Source of the DNA: Augochlora pura
Lineage: Eukaryota > Arthropoda > Insecta > Hymenoptera > Halictidae
Assembly: GCF_028453695.1 (NCBI RefSeq)
Contig: NC_135782.1
Coordinates: 434,001-498,000 of the forward strand
Direction: 5' to 3'
DNA: 64,000 nt
The position numbers and the translations under genes are program-made. Shown here one piece after another: positions 37,801 to 49,900 of this stretch. The notes under the pieces are model-generated. The model was not told the origin of the DNA and searched no databases. It saw nothing but the letters and a program-made list of their open reading frames with translations. Each line of letters starts with the position of its first letter. Position 1 is the stretch's first letter.

Positions 37801-38998
37801 ATTTAGACTAAAAAAAGATATTGCGGTTACATGTACGAGTCTCCTGATCAAAGTAAACCCGAATTATTAGCTAAAGGTATTGAAACTATTCGCAGAGATG
37901 GTTGTCCAGCAGCAGCAAAGGTATGTGCCAAATAAAACGTGAAACACAAATGTAAAGTAAATATAATAAATATTTCATTACAGATACTTGAGAAAACATT
38001 GAAAATTTTGTTCGATACCAAGGATCTTTCCTTGCTAAAGCTATACATTACCAGACAATTTGATAAAATTCTACGTAGGAAAATATCAGTTCAAGATCTA
38101 ACGTTTGCGAAAGAATTTCGTGGTTTACGGGGCTACAAACCTAATGCATGCGTACCTGCATTGGAATTAACTAGAAGACTAATGCGTAAAGATCCTCGAG
38201 CCGTGCCTCGTACCGGTGAACGAGTACGTTACGTTATAGTAGCAGGTGCACCGAATCAACCCCTTATTCAGTGTGTACGAACTCCAATGGAAGTGATTTC
38301 AGATGAGAGTTTGAATTCAAATTCGATATACTATATAACGAAAGTTATTATACCGCCACTTAATCGTTGCTTAAACCTAATTGGGGTTGACGTTAACGCA
38401 TGGTATTATAAAATAATTTCGACGTTGCGTTAATCACTATGTTCCAAACATTGATTCGTCCCTTCTCTTTTCAGGTACAGGGAAATGGTTCACAGACAAA
38501 CGTCCAGCAAAACGGTCAGTTTGTTCACCGACAATCAAAAGCAGACGATACGACAATTTTTCAGTACAGTTAATTGCGCTGCTTGCGGACAACAAACGCA
38601 AAATGATATTTGTACAAATTGCATAGAGAATCCATCTCGAACGATAATTGTATTACATGAAAAGCTGAGGTGGCTGGAACGTACTCATTCTGAACTAACT
38701 ACGGTATAATGTGAAATTTAGTTTGTAACACGTCGATAACATGTTTGACCCAAATTTGGGCGATCAAAATGTTTAAATCAACTTATATTTTAATATCCGA
38801 GAGATTTATTAGATTTTATTTCAGATTTGTAACTCTTGTGTCGGTGATACGGACAATGTAAAATGTGAATCTTTGGACTGTCCGGTTTTGTACCGTTTAG
38901 TTCAAGCTAGAAGAGATCTCGTTCAAGTACCATATTTAAACGGTATAATTCGTAATCGTGATATTTTTCATACAGAAGCGAGGAACACGAAACAGTAA
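31879..38998 (+). CDS. REV3L: REV3L, DNA polymerase zeta catalytic subunit
   Basis: B-family polymerase that extends primers past DNA lesions (translesion synthesis) with REV7; the fly gene is mus205. Fifteen exons: 31879-32017, 32129-32315, 32414-32507, 32586-33065, 33139-33370, 33449-35667, 35754-36324, 36401-36589, 36689-37001, 37073-37391, 37484-37732, 37807-37920, 37984-38423, 38475-38703, 38825-38998. Phases close to give about 1,982 residues (about 3,130 in human). The N-terminal B-family domain starts MFSINLVTLDSYQSAPLTG. Exon 6 (2.2 kb) encodes a low-complexity linker. Motif A is VVLDFQSLYPSII (near residue 1447), motif B KLIANVTYGYTSANFSGR, motif C VYGDTDSLF. The C-terminal cysteine clusters (CAACGQQTQNDICTNC and CNSCVGD...CESLDCP) are the zinc and 4Fe-4S sites. 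The exonuclease-like region (CDPDILVGWEIE) is the usual inactive form. Confidence 0.96.
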
Positions 38999-40243
38999 AT
39001 TTTCATTTATCTTTTTAAATTATTTCCATGTAGCTTTAGATTCATAATCACGCTAAAAATATTTTTGTACTACAGAAAAATAAAGTATAACGAAAATTTT
39101 TTATTTTACTGATTTTATTTACAACAGCAATTTGTCATGTAAATGATGCACCTTACAGTCCTCTAGTGTTGAGTGATGAATGGTGAATGGTGAATGTCGA
39201 TCGCAGCCGTCATCCATTAACCATGGACCTATTATGAAGAACGGCACAATAGGTTACTGAACAGTACGGCACAGTACGACGCGGCGCACGATAGTTGTCG
39301 CTTTCGTCGTACGATATCCGCATCGTGTAACAATGCCATGTCGCGTCATATCCCCACCCTGGGATCCGTTTACCATTTTGAGACGGAAATTGGGACTCCT
39401 GGTCCCAAGTACGTATATATGTACATCCGAGTTCAAATATATATTTAGTGGTTTATGGTCGTTCATGATTTTATGTGCAGGCTGTTGTTTTATCACAGTT
39501 TTCGCCAGAAAAACAGTTGGCCAGTGAGAAAAGTGAAAGAAATCCTATTGATTCAGTCTATCAGTACTGTTTACTGCAATCGATGAAATATGTTAACATT
39601 TAAATGTTAGCTGTAACTTGTAATAAATATTCTCCATGAAGCTTTTCCCGCGCAGCACTGTTTTTTTTTAAAAAAGCGAATTTATTAATTAAATCATAAC
39701 TACGAGAATTCTGTCATTAAATAATAATTAATCGGACTCGAGTGCTTTTCTCCTATTGTTACAGATATAAATTAAATTATTCGCATACCGAAACTCTTGG
39801 ACATGTTTTAAAATCGTGTAGAATACAGCAATTCGTCGTTATGATTATATGCTTTGTCAACGTTCTACGAGTTAGAACAGTCGTCTACACTTTATTATTA
39901 AATCTTCTATGAACATGCATCTATAAAGAAACAAAATTCCAAAGGAGCATTGAACGCATGCATATATCGTATAAATATTTCGATACACTTGGCTTAGACT
40001 GTTCGTGATATTATAGGTAAGCTTATAGAAAATTTCAGAAATTTGAATATTTCACGTTGCTTGTATCTTATTCCGGCGTGTCTATTCTTGCAAGACTGTT
40101 CAATTGGTGTAATAAGATCGCAATTATATTTAAATTTGACAATTAATGCTAATATTACAGAACCTTAAAATATTTTATCAAGATTCCAAACAATAAATTT
40201 TTATGATTTTAAATATCAATCGTTGCATTTTTAAGCAAACAGA
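38999..40243. other. REV3L / pineapple-eye spacer with GC-rich island
   Basis: From about 39160 to 39420 the sequence is CpG-rich relative to its surroundings (GCACAGTACGACGCGGCGCACGATAG and similar). It looks like the promoter and a non-coding first exon of the downstream gene. A TATAG|GTAAGC donor at 40016 and an AACAG acceptor at 40242 fit a 5' UTR intron. It also holds a 64-codon open frame (39333-39527), listed separately. Confidence 0.5.
39333..39527 (+). CDS. Candidate small membrane-protein ORF, unrecognised
   Basis: A 64-codon frame with a real ATG, starting MPCRVISPPWDPFTILRRKL. It contains one strongly hydrophobic stretch, YIFSGLWSFMILCAGCCFIT, that could be a membrane helix, then a basic end (ARKTVGQ). 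It sits in the GC-rich island before the pineapple-eye-like gene. Against it: a GTACGT donor (39409) and a TATGTGCAG acceptor (39480) flank exactly the hydrophobic part, so that part may be intronic. Family unknown. It could be an upstream ORF of the next gene. Confidence 0.2.
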   Translation: MPCRVISPPWDPFTILRRKLGLLVPSTYICTSEFKYIFSGLWSFMILCAGCCFITVFARKTVGQ

Positions 40244-43200
40244 ATGTCGAAACGTAAGTTTGACCAAATGATCTGCTGCTTCTGTGGATTACCAGATGAC
40301 AATGAATTGGAATATGGGAAGTTTTATGAACATGGCAATGTTGTTACACATTATTATTGTTTAGTATGTATTTTATAAAATTTTCTTCATTGTACATAAG
40401 TGCATATGATTATTACGCATGATTATCTCGTTTGAATACATACTTCAATATACTTTACAGTTATTATCTTCAAATATGGAACAAAAAGGACGTGACGATG
40501 ATGGCATTCTGGGATTTTTACTATCAGACATACAAAGAGAGATACGCAGGGGAAAACGTTTGGTAATTGATTTTATAAGGAAATATAGTAAATATGTTAT
40601 ATAATATAATGGTACAATTGTGTACAATTATGCAATAGTCCAACTACATAAATAATATAGTTTATTAACACATTTCAACGGATTTTTCTTTTTTAAAGTT
40701 ATGCACATATTGTAAGAAAAATGGTGCTACTTTAGGATGTTGCAATCCCAAGTGCAAACGGATATTTCATTATCCTTGTGGTCTAAAGGCTGGATCCTTG
40801 AATCAATTTTTTGGTGAATTTAGGTATCTATTTAACATTCTCCTATTTACAAATAAATTTTCTTGTAGATATGAAAATATTATTATTTTTTAGGTCGTAT
40901 TGTCTAAATCATAGACCAACACAAAAGATAGATTTAAAGGTGAAAGATGAATTAGAGCAAACCGCTGATATTAAATGTTACATATGTTACGACAATGTAA
41001 ATCCAACCGATACAATTAATACAATATGGGCTCCATGTTGTAAAAAAAATACATGGTTTCATAGAAAATGTGTTCAGGTAAGACAATAATATATTAATGA
41101 AAAGCCAATTCTTAGATTGTTTTATACAATTTTTTTAAGCATGCAGAAGCATTATATTCAGTCACAAACATTACGTTTTAGCAACTTGCTATGAGTGCTG
41201 GTTACTTTTTTAAATGTCCGTTGTGCAATAATAAAAGGAAGTTCCAGAAAGAAATGCTAGAATATGGTATCTTTATTCCTAGACAGTAAGTTGATAAATT
41301 TTATAGATTTTATGTGCGTTTATCAATATACATTTCAATGTACGTTTTTTTCAGGGATGCTTCTTGGGAACTTGAACCGAACGCATTTCAAGAACTTTTG
41401 TTCAGACACGATCAATGCGATGCTCCAATCTGTTTATGTCCCAAAGGTAGAAAACATACCAGCTTTAATGCGTAAGTGAGAATTTATTTCTTAGTTTCTA
41501 ATCTAATACTATCACACTTTTTGACTTTCAACACGTTTTATAATAGAAAATGGGAATTAGTGCTCTGTAGAACTTGTGGATCTCAAGGAATTCATATGTC
41601 ATGTGGACACCTTAAATGGAGCAATCCCATTTGGGAATGCGCCGAATGTATTTCTATTTTAGGTAAATTACTAATAAATAATATTTTGTTTCTAGAACAA
41701 ATCCGACAGTGATTCATTGTAATGTTAATTTACAGAAAAATCCAAACCAATTGCCAATACAGACACACCTCTCAGCACAGTACAGTATGTAGTCTATATT
41801 TCTCATTTTTGAAAATTAATTTTTCAAAATTAATGTGTTTTTCATTATTCGAGGATAATCGAGTCTGATTCGGATGAAAGTGACAGTGATATTTCTGTCG
41901 GTAAAGAATTTCCTGTACCATACACAATAGATGCATTGATGCCTACCGAGATACAAGAAATATCACCGACCATCAAGTTACGTCCTGGTCCACGAACGTT
42001 CAAATTAAGGCAACAATATCAAATTGCTAAAGAAATGAAAGAGTCAGTACAAACAAGCTTCGCGCTATTAGAACAAACGTATTCATTACATTGAGTTTTT
42101 TTATGCTAACATAAGTAAATCTCAATGTTTGGCAGATTAAAGAAGAGGAATGGTAGACAGCAGAATGTTGAAGAAACAAATATCACCTCAGATCCCATAC
42201 ACGTAGAAGAACATGCAAATAACAAACACACATCATCGTGCAAATCGAACTTTTCCGAAAAAGATACTAACTTGGGAACTGAATGCTGCAAATCTGTAAC
42301 AGTTTCTTCAACTAACGATGTTATTTTAATTGACAGCGACGATGAAATGGTAAACGTATGAATTCTTAAAATCGCAAGTACATATAGCAAAACTTCAGTA
42401 TACTAAGATGGAATTGGATGCATTACAGAGTGCATCGACTAGTACGCTAAATAATACAATATTAATTGCTGACATTGATACATCTCCGCGAAGTGATCTT
42501 TTTTCGTTAGAAAATGATGTCCTTAAAGATAAAAAAAGTGATACGACGCAGAGTTCTGTTTCGTTTAAGAAAGAACCGTTACATGTGGACAGTGTATTAC
42601 AAAAACAACAAGCCAACAACAGACAGTGTATTACAAGCAACAGATTAGAGGAACACAATTTGCTAGATACGAAATCTATCTGTTTGGATGATACGATACA
42701 GTTAAATGTAGAAAATGATTGCAATTCTAACGACTCGCTTTCCGATATTCGAATTAGCAATATTTTTTCCTTAACACACGAAAAATTTGAAAGCATATCC
42801 GTTACTGAGGAACAGAAAATGAACTCAAGATCTCGTGCTTCGCGTTCAAAATCTGATGATTTTGAATTTCGATATAAAAGGACAATTGATAATGTTATTA
42901 CGAATTCGATAGATACATCGGAAGACAAATCTAAGAAAATCAGAACAAGTATTGAACGTTCAGATATTGACGACAGTAAGAAGTCTAACGTGTTTCGAAA
43001 TAATACTTCAGCTTCGAGATTTGATACAGGTTCTATGCGAATTAGTAGGGACAATAATGTCGACAACCATCTGCTTTCCCGAATGGAACATCATTCTGTT
43101 AAAAATGCGAATTTTGAACGTAGAGAAGAAAACATTAGCAATGGTGAATCAATATCTGAAGCTATAAATATTGGTACTGATGTAAGAAATGTAAGTAATA

Positions 43201-45752
43201 TGATCTAAAATATAGTTTATGTTCGATACTAAATAGATTGATGTGCGAGCATTTTACAGTCACTTGAATATTCCACTTAAATATTCCACTTAAATTACTG
43301 AGTTCTATATCCTATACACATCCATGATGAAAACAAAATTAAATGAAATTCCGGTACCGCATTTTGGTCTCTTACATCCTTCCTTGAGAAAAGTTCATTT
43401 TATATTCAACATGTGATATCCTTTTAGTGTACGTAGTTATTTCACCTACATTTTCCGTTACTAACACTTCATTGGAAACTTGATAGATTTTTAAAAATCA
43501 AAATTTAACACTTGAATGCTTATTAATTAATTTTTCATTAGTAACAGCAATTTCATCCGCAAATAAACGAGCTGTCCAGGGTAACCTAAACTGCTGATTA
43601 CTTTTGGGATGATTATTTAGAAGAAATACATCGAGGTTTTTTTTTTGGATATAGCACGATCATTAGAAAGGCATTGGTAGCTTTCCAGTGGGTAAAGTGT
43701 TTTAGTGTATGCATTGTGGAGTTATAATCAGTGTAAATACTAATGCAACAAAGTGCATGGTATAAAGCACGTGCATATATATCTGATACTATGATGAAGA
43801 TGAAATTATTATTGTGAGTGTCCTTTGGCAAGGAGAAGGATACTATGCCCACGACCGTATTCAATGACTGTCGTAATAACAATATACAGGGCGTCCCAGA
43901 AGAGGAACAGTAATCAACTCGCAGTTTATGATTACGGTGCGGACATGACTTCAGGCTATTATAGAGATTTAGCGAAACTTTCTGTTTTAATGAGATTTGT
44001 TAGATTTAGTGTTTTAGCTATAGGTCCCACACGGCATGTGCTGATCTATTCAAGCCAATGCTCGCAGTAACAACAAGTTGATTACTATTCATCTTTTGAA
44101 TTTTTGTTACAACTTCTTAATAAAGCTCTATATGAGCTATGTTTACATAACATTTTTTTTACTTTACTTTAGAATACACTGACAAAGTTTGAACAATAAA
44201 ACCTAGGACACCCTGTATCTGTATTTACAAAACGTAAACGTTCCAATCAAAACTAAAACATTCCGTGTTCCATAAATTTCTTAATTTATGGTTAAATCCT
44301 GATTGAAAGTAGCGTATGGTGATCCTGTATTCTTTTAGAAATCTTCCCGTACCTTTTCTTTAGTGTATAATCTGAAATTCTAACAGTGTGATGCGGATGC
44401 AGGCACCGGTCCTGCTGCTGTGGTCAGAACGGGATACAGAATCCTCGCCGATAATGAAGGAATTGATTCCACAAAAGAAAATATTAGTCACACATCCTTG
44501 CAACCGGGAACAACGAATCAACGGAATTTGCAGTCCAATACTGAGATGTGAGGATTACTAATTTTATTTTTCACACACACACACAAGTCTTCGGAAAACA
44601 CGAGTTTCTGAAAAAAAATAAGTAGTACTAAAGTGTATAAAAGTATCGATCAAAATTTTATTTAATTCCAGGGCTGCCGTTTCAAATTATGAAAGTGGCA
44701 TCAACCAAAGAAGAGATAGAAACAATGGAAAGGATCACTATCGATTGATACCAGAATATATACGTTTATGTGATTTAAAGTTTCGTGTATGCAGTTCGAA
44801 TAATTTTATGGTTGGTAATCAAGTTTTAATAACGTGATAACAATATCGATGAACGAGTTGATATTCTTCATAATTTTAATACTTTTAGAATGATGATTTT
44901 AATGGGATGGAAGTAGTATTGAGATAATCCATGAAGTTTTGTCTTCTCTTGCAGATGATCTTATACAATAAGTTTTCTGTAAATATTAATATGGAAACTT
45001 CAACGGTTGCGAAAAAAATTGATAAATACGATGTATCCGCACAGAAAACAATTCAGCAGAATTATAATAAAATGCACAATGGAACTTCCTCGTTGATACC
45101 CGAAAGTTCTCTGTACAGCAGTACAACTATTGCTGAAGGTAAAGATATACACAGTGTGTTTGTTAATGATCAGTCGGAGAGTTATCGTGATGATGCCAAA
45201 GAGAATCTGGATCCAATATCGAAAACGATCGAAGAAGATAACAAATGGCATAATCGAGAAAACATTAATTTAACGACTGATATCACAAATATTTATGATA
45301 CAGGTGAGCTTGTCACTGACATGAAGGACAAGTGCTTTTGGACTATTAACAGTATAAAACAAAATGTTCCAAAGATCGAAAGTATTGGAAACATTAGCAA
45401 AAACGATCCTTTTGACGCAACAAATGCAATTTGTACAAATAATAAATTCGAAACGAAGAAGAAAGACAGAAACGGAACTCACCTTAAAATAAGCATCGAC
45501 TTGGAAAAGATAGAAAGATTTATCGACACTAATCCACAGTTATTTTCGAAAGAACGAAGAAGAAGCGAAGAACAAAAAATCGAGGAAGTAAGTCTCTTGA
45601 AGGAATGGAATGATATAAGCGAAAGAATTAGTGCATCGAACAGAGATACTGTAAATTCAATAGCGGACGACTCAAAACACTTTGGGAATTTTTCGTTATC
45701 CTTGACCGGAAATCGAATACCAGACTTGAAACAGTTACAAAAAAAAAGGTGA
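40244..45752 (+). CDS. pie: Pineapple-eye / PHF7-G2E3-like PHD-RING protein
   Basis: Nuclear PHD/RING-type protein; relatives include G2E3 and PHF7 (ubiquitin ligases or histone readers) and Drosophila pie. The ATG lies two bases after a CAG acceptor. Domains in order: an extended PHD (CCFCG, then CTYCKKNGATLGCCNPKCKR and FHYPCGLK), a RING-like domain (CYICYDN... WFHRKCVQ... FKCPLCNN), and a third PHD-like finger (CRTCGSQGIHMSCG... WECAEC). A long disordered tail follows, spanning exons at about 41855-42045, 42140-42354, 42399-43191, 44390-44547, 44672-44810 and 44955-45752. The tail has acidic motifs (IIESDSDESDSD, VILIDSDDEM) and a module RLCDLKFRV...MILYNKFSVNINM. A 1.2-kb intron (43192-44389) carries a transposon-like element. 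Exact 3' end uncertain: a donor-like GTGATG overlaps the stop. Confidence 0.85.
43887..44215. mobile_element. MITE-like element with inverted termini in the pie intron
   Basis: Left end CAGGGCGTCCCAG (43887) and right end, on the opposite strand, CAGGGTGTCCTAG (44215) are inverted copies with 2 mismatches in 13. Both are bordered by TA, consistent with a TA target duplication as in Tc1/mariner-type elements. A second inverted pair lies inside (GTAATCAACTCG and CAAGTTGATTAC). It is about 330 bases, with no transposase frame. Confidence 0.7.
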
Positions 45753-46988
45753 TGACATGAAAAAGGCAAAATATTTTACCATTTTTCCATCAAGTCATAC
45801 AAAACGCGACGTAAAGAGGATCGATTGTCATTTCCTATAGATAACGTAATCCAATTGCATATGTACACATGTACATTTAACTAAGAGTTTTTTAAGTATT
45901 GATATGATCATACAATTAAAAAGCATTTTTAACACTGATACGTTTTGTTATGCAGTGAACAATTATTGTGCGTGCTATCTATAATTTTTTAATAATAGTA
46001 CATTTAGATTTTGTAAAAAATACATAAACGCGCACACACACGTGCATACATATTAGTTACCATTTACAAAACTAAGAAAGTATGCTACAATACTCGCTAA
46101 ATTAGAAATGGAATAGATTGACATAACCTTGACATTTTCAATTTTACATACACGACATTTCCATTCTATTGTCTAAAGATTATGAAATCTTTAATATTAT
46201 TAGATTTTGTTTGCTCGGGTATTTATACTTATTATTGATGCATTTAACTATCATCGTGTATTAGTAAATTCAGCAGCGAAAATACTTATCAGATTTGTAA
46301 TAAAAATTAAGCAATATAACAGAAATATGTACATAAGTGCGATGTCGTTTGTGATACAGTATACCTCTGTAACCTTAACATTTATTTATAGTAAAACAGC
46401 TGAAATGATCAAGACTATTTATTGATTTTCATCTATACATTATTCATCAAAGTACCTATTGCTTTTCTTATAATGCATGTATGTTTTTGAATTATCATTT
46501 CAACCAAAATATAATAATTGAGATGCTATTGGTCTCTAAATGTTCGTAATGTCGTTGTTAATAATTTTCGTACCAATTGGCGCTGTACAAGCTTCGAATG
46601 GAGCTTTAGTTTTTCTTTGCAGGACGTGCCACTGTCACTCGTGCATATGTATATGAAATTGAAGACAGTTGCCGAAAGTCTAAAAGCATCTTTATTATTT
46701 TATTAATGCGATTAATGATGGATTATTATGGCAAAATTGGGGCATACAAATATAATGCCAGGAAGGTAGAATTTTTCAATCAAATCTATTACAACAACGT
46801 CATACATAAAAAATAAACAAATGATAACATTGCAATACACAATTATTTGATTTTTAAAGTTTGTTGAACTGTTGATTTGTTGCAAGAATTTTTTTTAAGT
46901 TTAAATAGCAATCGAGCGATGAATATGTATTTATGTTAGTATGATACCATTGAATTGCTATTAAAAACATACGGAAAACAAAAAGAGT
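45753..46988. other. Convergent 3' spacer between pie and EPRS1
   Basis: Mostly AT-rich 3' UTR. Near 46621 a TTTTTCTTTGCAG acceptor precedes a 28-codon open stretch (DVPLSLVHMYMKLK...) ending TAA at 46706, which may be an alternative last exon of the pie gene. A (CA)-rich run lies at 46030-46048. Confidence 0.45.
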
Positions 46989-49900
46989 TTAATAACTACG
47001 ACCAAACAATGTATAAAATTTCGGTTTAGTCTGGCAACTAGGGTAGATGCATGTTTGTTTAGCAAGAACATCACTCGAGACTGGCTGTTCGAATGGTATA
47101 CAAAGGCTCTTAGCGCCCATTGAAAGCGCCCCAAGCTCTTCCTCCGTGTTATCACTAGAAATGCCAAATTACATCGTCATATTTATATGTACACGTATTC
47201 TGTAAAAAAGCATTACCACGCATAGGTTTTCTCGTTTGAAGAATAATGCTTACCGTGCGCTACTTGCTTTAATATTATCCTCACAAGATGGTTCACCACA
47301 AAATGGTGATAACAATAGATTCTTTTTATTTAGTTCCACACAAAAGTCATTCCAGTTTTCAACGCGTTTAATATGTTCATTCAAGTTCTTCCTGGCTCTA
47401 TTACAGAAAATACCAATTGGTCACTGTTTGAAATATTAATTTACCGTGTATAAAATGTTTATACATTTCTGGACTTACTTTTCAAGCATACTCGATTGTA
47501 TGTCTGTCAATAGACTGTCTAATGCAGAAAGTATCGTGGGCCTCTTTGCAACTATTTTCTTGCCAGTGTCTCTACGTACGAGTGTCACTTGATCCTTTTC
47601 TAAGTCCTTGGGACCTAGTTCAATCCTAACTGGTACTCCTTTTAACTCCCAATGATTAAATTTCCAACCTGGAGTACGATTATTACGATAATCGGATTTC
47701 ACGCGAAGAGTTTTAACTTTTGACAGTTCATCCAACAACTTATTGCATTCGGTGAATAAATTTTCTCGCTGTTCTGACGTTGTATTAGCTGTAATACCAC
47801 AAGGTACTATGACAGCTTGAATACAGGCTACGTTCGGTGGAAGTACTAAACCTTTATCGTCGCCATGTACCTACAATAAGTGTGACCATTTTATTGGACA
47901 AGATCTTGATAATCAAAAGATATTATATTGGAAGACGCATAGTAAAACTCGCATACCATTATCATAACACCTATCGTTCTAGTCGTCAAGCCCCATGAAT
48001 TCTGATAAACAAACGACTTCTCATCTGCTTCTGTTGCACCCTCTACTTGAATGTTAAACATTTTTGAAAAGTTCTGTCCCAAATGGTGGCTAGTTGCTCC
48101 TTGTATAGCACGGCCACTCGTTGAAATAAAGGCCTCAACCGTGGTAGTGTAGTCCCCACCAGCAAACTTTTCTTTTTCTGTTTTGCGGCCTTTAACGACA
48201 GGGACTGCTAGTAGATCTTCGTATACTCTAGCATACAAATCCAAAATTATTAATACTTCTTCATCCGCCTCAGCTTTGGTGGCAAAAGCAGAATGACCTT
48301 CCTGCCAAAGAAATTCTCTTGTACGTAAGAAAGGTTTCGGATCCTTGAATTCCCACCTCACCACATTGTTCCACTGATTCAGTTTTAATGGAAGTTCACT
48401 GTCAGACCTCAACCACTTGGCATAGGCTGGATACATTATAGTTTCCGACGTTGGTCTGATAGCAATTGGTTCAGCTAAATCGGATTCCCCACACTTTGTA
48501 ACCCACGCAACCTCCGGTGCGAAGTCTGCTATGTGCGTCTTTTCTTTTTCCAATACCGATCGTGACACAAAAATAGGAAAGTAGCATTCTTGAACTCCCA
48601 ATTTTGTTATTTCCTTGTCCATGTAATCTTTTACCATTCTCCATATGGAGAAACTCCATGGACGAAGAACATAGCAACCGGACACGTCGTAATACTCGAT
48701 CATTCCACTTTTAGTGATAATTTGAGAATACCACTCAAAAAAGTTTTCTTCTTTTTTCACTTCCATTCCCAATCTAGTTCCAGTTTTACCGCTATCTGCA
48801 TCTTTTGCACCTTCGGTTTTAACCACTTCTTTTTCTTTGCCAGCTATATTTTTTTGTTTCTCAGTTGTGGGGGAATCAGATTTCTTTACTGAGCTCACAT
48901 TTGATTTATCTGACACTTTATCTTCTTGTTTCTCTACGTTTTTTTTTGCTTTCGAAACTTTCGATTGTTTTATTTTATTCCCTTGCTTTTGTGTGTCTTC
49001 TGCGATAGCAACAGCTGTAGTAGCGGCTGATTTCCATTCATTACCAGTCGCTGTTTTGTAATCAGCTTTTAATTTAAGAAGTAACTTCACTTCTTGATCG
49101 ATTACTTCTTTCTCTGCTTTCGAAGATTTCAATTGCCTCACTTTGTCTGCTTGTACTTGTACATTTACTGATAACTGATCAGTATTAGAATCTTTCGTAG
49201 TTGTTGTAGTGATTGGTGACTTCGATTCCTCAATAGTTGCACCTATATTTGCCTTTAGTTTCAATAGCAATTTTACTTCTTGATCAATGACATTCCTATC
49301 TGCTTTGCTTGCTTTCAACTGTCTTACTTTGTCTCCCTGTTTCTTTATATCCATCGACAGTTGATCAACATTCAATTCTTTTGTATTTTTGGCAGCTGTA
49401 TCTATCCAATCAATGCCCGTTTTATCTTTATATTCTGTTTTCAAAGTAGAAAGTCGTTGCTTTTCCTCATTAACTTTGATCAATAATTCATGGATTTTGC
49501 TTTCTTGCTGGACGATGTTATCGGTTAATGTAATTTGATCTGTGTTAACAAGTGCTTGTGATGGCTTGTTTGAAGCTTCTTTTGGCTTGTTTGAAGCTTT
49601 CTCTGGCTTGTTTGAAGTTTTCTCTGGCTTGTTTGGAGCTTTTTCTGGCTTCCAATCTTTTCCAGTACAAGCTTTATATTCAGCTTTTAAATCCAGAAGT
49701 ACCTTCACCTCTGTATCGATCAAAGTTTTCTCTGCTTTTTTAGATTTCAAGTCACGCACTTTATCACCTTGAGCAATAATTTTTTCGTTAATCGTGTCGG
49801 CATTCAGCTCAAATTCCTATATTGAAAAGAAAATACATACGACGTTAAGAAGAGATTCGCGCCATTAAATTGTAATCATAAAATTGTAAAATGTTACACA

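Noticed and set aside
42395..43066. 223-codon minus-strand open frame in the pie tail region
   Set aside because: Antisense shadow of the large plus-strand exon, which has in-phase splice sites and acidic coding character; the reverse frame is Leu/Ser-rich with no family resemblance.
48590..49772. Several plus-strand frames rich in Phe, Leu and Cys within EPRS1
   Set aside because: Reverse complements of Lys/Glu-rich coding sequence in the WHEP linker typically give such frames.
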